A stretch of 7,998 nucleotides of DNA from Chloroflexota bacterium. GTDB lineage: Bacteria; Chloroflexota; Limnocylindria; Limnocylindrales; CSP1-4. The notes under the pieces are model-generated. The model searched no databases and was not told where the DNA came from. It saw only the letters and a program-made list of their open reading frames with translations. The stretch spans positions 1 to 7,998 of the forward strand of contig JAJYMP010000767.1 of the NCBI GenBank assembly GCA_021786915.1, given 5' to 3'. Below are positions 1 to 5,829 of the stretch, one piece after another. The translations under genes were made by a program, and so were the position numbers. How positions within the stretch are numbered: position 1 is the stretch's first letter; the number at the start of each line of letters is the position of its first letter.

Positions 1-195
1 CGTGGCCTCGTTCAACCAATGGAACATGTAGGCCGCGCCGCCGATGACGAAGGCGTCGTGCTCGCCGACCGCACCCGCCTGGTTGACCGGCCGCAGCGTG
101 ACCTCGAGCCCAGGTCGTTCGAGCGTCCGGGCGATCCGCTCGGCGATCCCCCGGGTCGCGCCATGTCGGGTCGCGTAGGCGACAAGGATCTTCAT
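1..195 (-). CDS. Flavodoxin-domain protein, N-terminal part (runs off left edge)
   Basis: The first 65 codons are visible, starting at an ATG (193-195) preceded by a strong AAGGAGG six bases upstream. The peptide opens MKILVAYATRHGATRGIAER. This is the flavodoxin first strand plus the FMN phosphate-binding loop pattern Y-x-T-x-x-G-x-T (Y7, T9, G12, T14). A second strand follows (FVIGGAAYMF, near residues 52-61), where flavodoxins hold the flavin ring. The family includes menaquinone-dependent protoporphyrinogen oxidase (HemG type) and other small cytoplasmic FMN redox proteins, and which one this is cannot be told from the N-terminus. It points the same way as the sugar cluster but is separated from it by a transposase remnant and has no evident link to sugar use. 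Its promoter would have to lie within or beyond that remnant. Confidence 0.82.
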   Translation of the reverse strand, partial: MKILVAYATRHGATRGIAERIARTLERPGLEVTLRPVNQAGAVGEHDAFVIGGAAYMFHWLNEAT

Positions 196-201
196 CGCTG
201 T

Positions 202-208
202 CCTCCTT
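202..208 (-). promoter_or_regulatory. Ribosome binding site of the flavodoxin-like gene
   Basis: The minus strand reads AAGGAGG, a near-perfect anti-16S match, followed by a six-base spacer (ACAGCG) and the ATG at 195. It fixes the start of the left-edge gene. Confidence 0.75.
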
Positions 209-219
209 CGGGGTCATTC

Positions 220-471
220 ATGGTGGTCTTGGTCTGGCGCTGGCTCGCCCTGCGCCTGGTCCGCATCGCCGAGCAGGCGGCTGGCGACACCTGGCGGAAC
301 CTCCGGCTCGAGCTCGAGAAGCGCCACCTCGTGCGCTTCGCAGGCCCCGCCGGGGACGTTCTCCAGCGGACCGAGCTCACCCCGCGCCAGGCGGCGATCT
401 TCAAGGCCGCGGACATCGCCGAGCCGCCCCGCTACGTCGCGCTCGCGCCAACCGACGCAGTCAGCGCCTGA
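220..471 (+). pseudogene. C-terminal remnant of an IS1634-like (IS4-group) transposase
   Basis: The plus-strand reading frame ending at TGA 469-471 carries about 80 residues resembling the tail of IS1634-type DDE transposases: a hydrophobic helix (LALRLVRIAEQ), then GDTWRNLRLELEKRHLV, then QRTELTPRQAAIFKA and a closing EPPRYVAL. In that family this tail follows the catalytic domain, so the catalytic residues and some 400 residues of N-terminal sequence are missing. Recognisable similarity starts around base 225, just inside the ATG at 220. Upstream the frame stays open but only shadows the flavodoxin gene. I recognise the family from remembered sequence patterns, not from a search. The piece is not a working gene. 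It shows that an IS once lay here and that its left part was lost, probably when this junction with the flavodoxin gene formed. Confidence 0.6.
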
Positions 472-542
472 GCCTCACCCGACCCACCCGCCGGGGTCAC
501 CACCCATAGATACTCGCGTGAGATCCAGCTGCGGAAGCCGGG

Positions 543-747
543 TCAGGCCGGCCAGGCCGCGCGGATCGCGAAGAACGTGTTGGCATCAGATTGCCCTCTG
601 CTGGGCGGTTGAAGATCTCCCAGTCGCGCACGTCGCCCGCGCGCCGATCGAGACGTTGCCGGTCCCGATCCCGCCCAGCGGGAATGCAACCGCGGCGTGG
701 CTCGCGTCGAAGGACCGGCTCCGCTGGTCCGTCCAGGACGACGCCAC
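543..747 (-). pseudogene. Broken N-terminus of a GH116 glycosidase, two frameshifts
   Basis: GH116 enzymes (beta-glucosidases, glucosylceramidase GBA2 type, and a recalled beta-D-arabinofuranosidase) start with a conserved glycine-rich stretch, and it appears here in three consecutive frames. A GTG at 745-747, three bases after the GH172 stop, opens a frame reading AFPLGGIGTGNVSIGAR at residues 21-37. The next frame reads DVRDWEIFNRPAEGNLMP (634-581), and a third reads TFFAIRAAWPA before TGA 543-545. Restoring one G in the run at 636-638 and one A at 580-581 would join the pieces into a single standard GH116 N-terminus. Everything after about 65 residues of an enzyme that normally has 700-900 is gone, including the catalytic domain. 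It was evidently the last gene of the operon. Without a signal peptide, the product would have been cytoplasmic. The frameshifts could be sequencing errors, but the 3' truncation could not. Confidence 0.78.
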
Positions 748-750
748 CGC

Positions 751-1824
751 TCAGCCGTCGGCGCGCGGCAGCCGGTCGGCCACGGGCAGAAGGTCGAACG
801 GGGCGTGCGGCTCCTGCTGGTACCAGTAGGCAGTGCTCGACACGTCGTCGCTCCGGTGGTTGGCGTGGCCGTGCTCGATTGTCGCCCGGATCGACCGCCG
901 GAAGCGGACCGGGTCCTCGATGTGGAACCGATAGAGCGAGATCTTGCCGGACCAATTCGGGCCACCCGGCATGGTGATCCCGTGATACGGCGCCGAGTAC
1001 CCCTGCGTGGGGCACCACGCGGTGTTGAAGTAGTCCTCGGTTCCCGTGCCGTGCAGGCTCGGTGGGAACGGCTCGTCGTCGACGAAGATCATGTCGTCGC
1101 CCTCGCCGTACCAGTTCCACTGGTCCGTAGCCCGGAGGTTGTGGATGTTGAGGTTGCAGCCCACGTAGTGGCCGCGGCCGGTGGCCTCAAGGAGCACGTA
1201 GTTGCCGTCGCCCGTCTTGTTGTGCCCGCCGAACTCGTACTCCTCATTCGTCAGGCCGCTCTCCGGGATCCCGTCGGTCGGGTTCTGGCGGCGCCACTGG
1301 GCGTGGAAGTAGGCGATGTCGCTCGGGACTCCGTCGACCTCCTCGTAGTCGATGTAGTAGTAGAAGAGGACCTCGTGCTCGGCGCACTCGCTCGTCGCGG
1401 TGATCCGGGCCGACCGGGCGAACGGCATCGGGAACCAGCAGTTGAAGCCTTTACCGTCCTCGGGGCTCATCTGCAGTGGGAGGGAGACGAAGTTCCGGGT
1501 CTGGCCATGCCCGATCCCGAAGAAGTCCCCGATCGGAACATGGACGCTCGGCGAGGCCTCGCCGTCCCACCACGCCTGGAGGACGATCTTGCGGAGGAAG
1601 TCGGGCTCGTCGCAGGCGATCGTCACCCAGATGTGGCGGATGCAGCCCGGTCGCTCGGTCTCCAGGAGGATGGCCTGCTCTCCCGGCCGGATGTGGAGGC
1701 GGTCGTCGTTGCCGCCGGTGCGATCCCAACTCGACACTCGGCGCGAAGTCGCGTCGCGCACCAGCGGCAACCCGGACATCGGGCTTCCAACGAGGAACTC
1801 AACGCTCTCCAACGTGATCGCCAC
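751..1824 (-). CDS. GH172 (DUF2961) family glycosidase
   Basis: A full-length DUF2961 protein of 357 residues, the usual family size. GH172 enzymes act on furanosides: known members include alpha-D-fructofuranosidase/difructose dianhydride I synthase and exo-alpha-D-arabinofuranosidases, and they are jelly-roll proteins that assemble into oligomers. Family signatures are SRRVSSWDRTGGNDD (27-41), CIRHIWVTIA (61-70), the tract around NWYGEGDDMIFVDDEPFPPS (237-256) and HGTGTEDYFNTAW (258-270). By the family mechanism, E263 in GTGTED should be the nucleophile and E241 in YGEGD the acid/base, so both catalytic residues look present. No signal peptide is visible, so the enzyme is probably cytoplasmic and acts on imported oligosaccharides. 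The gene lies 44 bases after the DUF6259 gene. Start choice: GTG 1824 has AGGAAG directly against it, which is too close, while ATG 1779 (residue 16) has GGAAG four bases upstream and fits the family N-terminus. The shorter form of 342 residues is quite possible. Confidence 0.9.
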   Translation of the reverse strand: MAITLESVEFLVGSPMSGLPLVRDATSRRVSSWDRTGGNDDRLHIRPGEQAILLETERPGCIRHIWVTIACDEPDFLRKIVLQAWWDGEASPSVHVPIGDFFGIGHGQTRNFVSLPLQMSPEDGKGFNCWFPMPFARSARITATSECAEHEVLFYYYIDYEEVDGVPSDIAYFHAQWRRQNPTDGIPESGLTNEEYEFGGHNKTGDGNYVLLEATGRGHYVGCNLNIHNLRATDQWNWYGEGDDMIFVDDEPFPPSLHGTGTEDYFNTAWCPTQGYSAPYHGITMPGGPNWSGKISLYRFHIEDPVRFRRSIRATIEHGHANHRSDDVSSTAYWYQQEPHAPFDLLPVADRLPRADG

Positions 1825-1868
1825 CTTCCTGGGTGTGGTTCAGTCCGGGTGCCGCCGGGTTTCCGCCG

Positions 1869-3959
1869 TCAGCCTTCGATCAGAACGATGTCTCGGCCGC
1901 CGATGTCGACGGCGCGCCCGTCGACGCGGATCGTCTGGCGCGAGGGCGCGATATTGGCAACCAACCAGGCGGTCCGTCCATCGACTTGCCACGCGGTCGC
2001 AAGGGCGCTTGGGACCGTCATTTCGCCGTGCGTGTCGTAGTGGACGTCCTTCATGCTCATGTTCCAGGCGCGCCAATCGAGCGTGATCGGCGGTGCATCG
2101 ATCGGCGGTGCCGGGAGCATCTCGCCGTCCGCAAGAAACCGGTTGGCTGGGCCGATCCGGGTCCGAGCGACAGTCCGGACGAATGACGCCTTGGCTGGGT
2201 CGATCGGGTCATGGCGCTCGGCGAACGGGTAGTAGTGCTCCGCGGCTTCGTCCGACCTGCCGGAGAGATCCTCGAGCGGGCTGAACTCGTAGTTGAGCTC
2301 GAACAGCCCACCATTCAGGAGCACCGTGGCGGCCGTCCAGTAGAAGAGGTCGCCGGTTCCCGCGGATAGCTTCGACCAACCGTCCATCCGCACTGGCGAC
2401 CGGCTTCCAAACACGTAGGTGAAGAGCGGGATCTTCTCCGCCCGGCCAGCGAGAACCCAGTCGCGAAATGGGGCCGCCTCGAATGGCGCGTACGGGCCCG
2501 CCTCCGCTCGCGCCTGGTAGTAGTCGAATTGCGCCCGGAACACCTCGGTCATCACTTCGGTGCCGGAAGGAACCTCCGCTCCCTTCGCGGCCGCAGTGGC
2601 GGTCGCAGTATCGCGGTACATCCTCCGGAAGCTTTCGATGATGTTCGCTCCGGCGCCCGGGAGATGGCGGTGGTTCGCCGCCAGACACTCCATGAGGAGA
2701 TTGCTGACGGAGATGTCGTAGTACAAGGCGTCCGGATCGTGGTCTGCGATGAGTCGTGCGTCGCGCTCTGCGTGGAAGTCGTGCCAGTAGTCCGTTCCCG
2801 CGCACATCAAGGGAAAGCCCAGGAGACCGGCGTCGGTCGGCGTGACGTCGTCGGGGTCGTGGACGATCCGCGACTCGAGGACGGGCTCAGGTCGGGCCGG
2901 GTCGTGGCCGCAGAGAAGGTCGAATTCGAACGGCGCCCACCGATCGCCATTGCGGCGGATCGTCGCCAGGTTGGCGTCGTTGAAGGATGCCGGGAACCAG
3001 TCGCCCCGACCTTTCGGAAGATGGCTCTGGTAGTCCTGTCCGGTCCGCGCCCAATTCGGGCCAAGGACATGGAACACCGGCGTCCCGGCGATTCGATGGA
3101 TCTCGTCGAGCCAAGCCGATCGATCGTGGCGCGCATTGATCCCGAACGTCGAGATCCCGACCGCGCGGCGCAACCAGGACGCTCTCGGCGCGGCCGCCCC
3201 GAAGGGTTGATCGAGAACCCACGTCCGATACCGGTCGGCCGCATCGGTCCAGGAGCCACCCGCGAGCGCGGCCAGGACAACCGGATAGTCCGGACTGAAG
3301 GAAGCACTGGCCGTCGGCAAGCCCACCTTGTGGACGATCGAGAGTGCGAGGCCGTCACCGGAGGCAAAGACGTTGAACCACTTCAGGTTCGTGGCCGGAT
3401 CCTCGGTGGCGAGGTAGAACCCTCCGCGACGGCGGGCCGCGTACGCCATGAACTGCATCGTCGAGCCGGCGAAGCCCTCCGGATACGGCGACGAGGCGAG
3501 GCGGCGGCGGTTGTCAGGATCCGGCTCGATGAGGTCGAGGGGATCGTGAAAGAGCATGCCCGTCGCATGAGGGTGGATCAGAGTGTCGTGGCCGGGGCCG
3601 GCGAGGCGCCCGACCCCGTCGAGGATCGGGTACTCGATCCGGTCGATCGTTGCGCCCCCGGAGTTGGTGGCCGACACGTGGATGCGGATGTCGTCGCGGC
3701 CCGCTGCGATGTCGGCAACGAGGGTGACCGCGCGGTCGGTGTCCCATTCGATCGAGATTCGGCCGTCATGCAGGACGGCTCTGCAGGCCAGCACGGTCGT
3801 CACGACCTCGTGCCCGGCCAGGCCCAACCGGAATGGTGGCTCCCGCCGCCGCCTCGTGATCAAGTCGAGACCCGCTGGACGGTTGTGCAGAGTGGCGATC
3901 GCGCCCGTCTCTTCGTCGACCTCGAGCGTCAGGGACGCCGTCGAAACCCGGAGTGTCAT
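1869..3959 (-). CDS. DUF6259-like putative glycoside hydrolase
   Basis: This is a 696-residue protein without signal peptide or membrane segments, so it is probably cytoplasmic. Residues 1-250 look like the beta-sandwich found in front of many glycosidase barrels: the opening strand carries EVDEETGAIATLHN (13-26), as in retaining alpha-glycosidases, and HPHATGMLFHDP follows (129-140). Residues 265-560 have the rhythm of a TIM barrel: GISTFGINARHD (268-279), VFHVLGPNWARTGQDY (295-310), DALYYDISVSN (410-420), GTEVMTEVF (466-474), then IPLFTYVFG (510-518). A C-terminal beta domain ends with NMSMKDVHYDTHG (633-645) and a Trp-Leu-Val strand. By analogy with GH36/GH101-like barrels, D415 at a strand end is a candidate nucleophile, and E468 or E472 a candidate partner; this is inference. 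I know of no established activity for the family. The gene starts 13 bases after the permease stop with no clear ribosome site, so translational coupling is likely. Its place between importer and GH172 suggests a trimming enzyme for the imported sugar. Confidence 0.72.
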   Translation of the reverse strand: MTLRVSTASLTLEVDEETGAIATLHNRPAGLDLITRRRREPPFRLGLAGHEVVTTVLACRAVLHDGRISIEWDTDRAVTLVADIAAGRDDIRIHVSATNSGGATIDRIEYPILDGVGRLAGPGHDTLIHPHATGMLFHDPLDLIEPDPDNRRRLASSPYPEGFAGSTMQFMAYAARRRGGFYLATEDPATNLKWFNVFASGDGLALSIVHKVGLPTASASFSPDYPVVLAALAGGSWTDAADRYRTWVLDQPFGAAAPRASWLRRAVGISTFGINARHDRSAWLDEIHRIAGTPVFHVLGPNWARTGQDYQSHLPKGRGDWFPASFNDANLATIRRNGDRWAPFEFDLLCGHDPARPEPVLESRIVHDPDDVTPTDAGLLGFPLMCAGTDYWHDFHAERDARLIADHDPDALYYDISVSNLLMECLAANHRHLPGAGANIIESFRRMYRDTATATAAAKGAEVPSGTEVMTEVFRAQFDYYQARAEAGPYAPFEAAPFRDWVLAGRAEKIPLFTYVFGSRSPVRMDGWSKLSAGTGDLFYWTAATVLLNGGLFELNYEFSPLEDLSGRSDEAAEHYYPFAERHDPIDPAKASFVRTVARTRIGPANRFLADGEMLPAPPIDAPPITLDWRAWNMSMKDVHYDTHGEMTVPSALATAWQVDGRTAWLVANIAPSRQTIRVDGRAVDIGGRDIVLIEG

Positions 3960-3972
3960 GCAGCCGGAAGGC

Positions 3973-4794
3973 TCACTTCAGGCCCGAGATGCGGACGCCG
4001 TTGACGATGTATCGCTGGAAGATCAGGACGATGACGATCAGCGGAAGGGCGGAGAGGAAGCTGCCCGCCATGAGCAGCCCCCACTCGCTCCCACGCTCCT
4101 GGCGGAAGGTGCCGATGTACTGCTGGATCTGAAAGAGGTCCGGGTTCTGGATCGTGAGGATCGGCCAGACGTACGCGTTCCAGTAGGCGAGGAACGAGGC
4201 GACGCCGACGACCACGAACGGCGCCCGCGACAGAGGCAGGAAGATGCGGCGGAAGATCGTCCAGCGGCTGGCCCCGTCGATCATCGCCGCTTCCTCGAGG
4301 GCCACCGGGATCCCGAGATAGAACTGGCGGATGAAGAACATCTGGTAAGCGGACGCCACGCCCGGGATGATCAGGACAGCCAGAGAATCGAGCATGCCGA
4401 GGTTCGATACGACGACGAACGAGGTCACCAGGATCGCGAACGCCGGGATGAACAGCGGCACGATACAGAACGCCCAGAGCGCCCGCTTGAAGCGGAACTC
4501 GAGACGCGCGAATGCATACGCCGCAGTCGAGTTCACGAGGAGGCTCAGGATCGTGAAGATCACGGCGCCCACGAACGTGATCGTCATCGCCCGGACGAAG
4601 ACGGGATCGCCGAGGATCTGGGCATAGTTGTCCAGTTCCCAGACCTTCGGGAAGAACTGGAAGGGCGTCGCGACCACCTCCGTCTTGCTCTTGAAACCCG
4701 CGATCGCCATCCAAGCGACAGGAAGGAGCGCTGATGCCACGACGACGATGACCAGCGCACCTTGGACAATCCGCGTCGCTAAGGGTCGCCTCAC
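3973..4794 (-). CDS. Carbohydrate ABC transporter permease, MalG type (CUT1)
   Basis: This 273-residue inner-membrane protein has six predicted membrane segments (about 11-31, 70-97, 105-127, 133-155, 191-213 and 240-260). The cytoplasmic EAA loop that docks on the ATPase is clear: EEAAMIDGASRWTIFRRIF (167-185) ending in LPL. The C-terminus, RYIVNGVRISGLK, is the usual end of MalG-like permeases. It should pair with the neighbouring MalF-type permease to form the channel for an oligosaccharide delivered by the lipoprotein encoded upstream. The start is GTG 4794, whose GTGA overlaps the TGA stop of the preceding permease gene, a typical coupled arrangement; GGTGG sits a few bases upstream. An ATG at 4798 is in another frame and is not the start. 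No ATPase gene accompanies the set, so a shared MsmX/MalK-like ATPase encoded elsewhere is expected. Substrate is inferred only from the flanking glycosidases. Confidence 0.92.
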   Translation of the reverse strand: MRRPLATRIVQGALVIVVVASALLPVAWMAIAGFKSKTEVVATPFQFFPKVWELDNYAQILGDPVFVRAMTITFVGAVIFTILSLLVNSTAAYAFARLEFRFKRALWAFCIVPLFIPAFAILVTSFVVVSNLGMLDSLAVLIIPGVASAYQMFFIRQFYLGIPVALEEAAMIDGASRWTIFRRIFLPLSRAPFVVVGVASFLAYWNAYVWPILTIQNPDLFQIQQYIGTFRQERGSEWGLLMAGSFLSALPLIVIVLIFQRYIVNGVRISGLK

Positions 4795-5756
4795 GCATCC
4801 ACCGCCTTTTCGGACCGAACGAGACGGAAGATGAGTGCGCTGACCGAGCCGAGGACGAAGAACAGGATCAGCGCCGCCGTCAGGGAGAAGCTGGTCGCGT
4901 ACGGTGTCGGGTCCTTGAACTGCGTGAAGATGAAGAGGTTCGGCGTCATCGTCGAGTCGACGGGTCCGCCCCCGGTCATCACGAGCGGCAGGTCCACCTG
5001 CTGCATTGCGAGGATGAACCCGGTCACGAACAGGAACAGCAGAATGTTTCTGAGCAGCGGGATCGTCACGTAGCGGGTTTGAGCCAGGAAGCCTGCGCCC
5101 TCGAGCTCGGCGGCCTCGAAATAGCTCTCCGGGATGTCGAGCATCCCGGCGAGCATGATCAGCGACGAAACGCCAATCCCGAGCCAGATCGCCGGCACGG
5201 CGATCGCGGGCAGGGCGAGGTCTGGACTGGACAGGTAGGCGAACGGCCCGATCCCGACAACGCCGAGGGCCCCGTTGACCAAGCCGCCATCCAGGCGGTA
5301 CATCAACGTGAAGACGACCGAGGCAACCACGCCGGACACGACCGTTGGCAGGTAGATCGTCGTCTTGAGGAATCCCGCCAGACGCCGACCGAGCGTTCGG
5401 ATGAGCGACGCGATCAAGAATGCGATCACAAGCATGACCGGGACGACCATGACGGCCAGCCGGAGGCCGATCGATATCGCGTTCCAGAACCGCGGGCTGT
5501 CGAGGACATATCCGTAGAACTGGGGCCCGACGAAGACCGGATCCCGATAGAAGCTGATCTCGAACATGCTCAGATAGAGCGCATAGGCGAGGGGATAGAT
5601 CACGAAGATGGACAGCAGGATCGCCATCGGCGCGATCATCAGGTAGGCGGTCCTGCTGTCACGCAACAGCGAACCCGGGCGGCGGCGGACGGTCGCGCGA
5701 GAGGCTAGGCCGACTTGGGCGACGGGTTGAACAGCGCCACCTTGGATGCCTGACAC
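4791..5756 (-). CDS. Carbohydrate ABC transporter permease, MalF type (CUT1)
   Basis: The protein has 321 residues: a charged cytoplasmic N-terminus of about 35 residues, then six membrane segments beginning with YLMIAPMAILLSIFVIYPLA (38-57). The EAA loop reads YFEAAELEGAGFLAQTRYVT (212-231) and continues into IPLL. The MalF-like signature TGGGPVDSTMT (261-271) precedes the last segment. It forms the transmembrane pore with the MalG-type partner, whose gene overlaps by four bases. The start is GTG at 5754-5756, because AGGAGG lies five bases upstream on the minus strand (5762-5767) and the first membrane helix then sits at the usual distance. The open frame extends upstream to 5918, but that part runs into the binding-protein gene and includes the intergenic hairpin, so it is not coding. 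Expression is probably held below that of the binding protein by the hairpin just upstream. Confidence 0.92.
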   Translation of the reverse strand: MSGIQGGAVQPVAQVGLASRATVRRRPGSLLRDSRTAYLMIAPMAILLSIFVIYPLAYALYLSMFEISFYRDPVFVGPQFYGYVLDSPRFWNAISIGLRLAVMVVPVMLVIAFLIASLIRTLGRRLAGFLKTTIYLPTVVSGVVASVVFTLMYRLDGGLVNGALGVVGIGPFAYLSSPDLALPAIAVPAIWLGIGVSSLIMLAGMLDIPESYFEAAELEGAGFLAQTRYVTIPLLRNILLFLFVTGFILAMQQVDLPLVMTGGGPVDSTMTPNLFIFTQFKDPTPYATSFSLTAALILFFVLGSVSALIFRLVRSEKAVDA

Positions 5757-5760
5757 GTCG

Positions 5761-5767
5761 TCCTCCT
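5761..5767 (-). promoter_or_regulatory. Ribosome binding site deciding the GTG start of the MalF-type permease
   Basis: The minus strand reads AGGAGGA followed by CGAC and GTG. It is the only good site in the region and sets the start at 5756 rather than at upstream in-frame codons reaching to 5918. Confidence 0.75.
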
Positions 5768-5776
5768 GAGCGAAAG

Positions 5777-5809
5777 CCGGTACCGAGGCCCTGGGGGCCC
5801 CGGTACCGG
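5777..5809 (-). promoter_or_regulatory. Strong intercistronic hairpin between binding-protein and permease genes
   Basis: The transcript reads CCGGUACCGGGGCC, a CCCAG loop, then GGCCUCGGUACCGG: 14 consecutive pairs with a single G-U wobble. No U-run follows, so it is not a classical intrinsic terminator. Hairpins at this spot, just after the binding-protein gene in sugar ABC operons, are known to protect the upstream mRNA from 3' exonucleases or to cause partial termination, giving more binding protein than permease. That role is inferred here. On DNA the pairing has one G-T mismatch, so it is wobble-compatible only in the minus-strand RNA, which agrees with the direction of transcription. 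Confidence 0.72.
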
Positions 5810-5829
5810 TAGAGGAGGAGAACAGCGCC

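Noticed and set aside
472..542. Imperfect CTCGCGTGAG palindrome and a short minus-strand reading with REYLWVV
   Set aside because: The palindrome has mismatched pairs and the peptide matches nothing I can name. The stretch is probably IS-end or scar DNA.
697..2040. 447-codon plus-strand open frame opposite GH172
   Set aside because: It lies antisense to a well-supported GH172 gene. Its Arg/Val/Asp/Glu-rich composition is typical of the mirror of GC-rich coding DNA, and it has no recognisable motif.
2529..4004. 491-codon plus-strand open frame opposite the DUF6259 gene
   Set aside because: It is antisense to a gene with coherent glycosidase-like motifs. Its low-complexity, Arg/Gly/Val/Asp-rich composition is that of a shadow frame.
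3583..4734. 383-codon plus-strand open frame rich in Asp, Glu, Arg and His
   Set aside because: It mirrors the hydrophobic MalG-type permease; charged low-complexity antisense peptides are expected opposite membrane genes.
3956..4798. Minus-strand open frame starting at ATG 4798
   Set aside because: It is a different frame of the MalG-type gene and lacks membrane segments. The GTG at 4794 gives a complete permease with the EAA loop.
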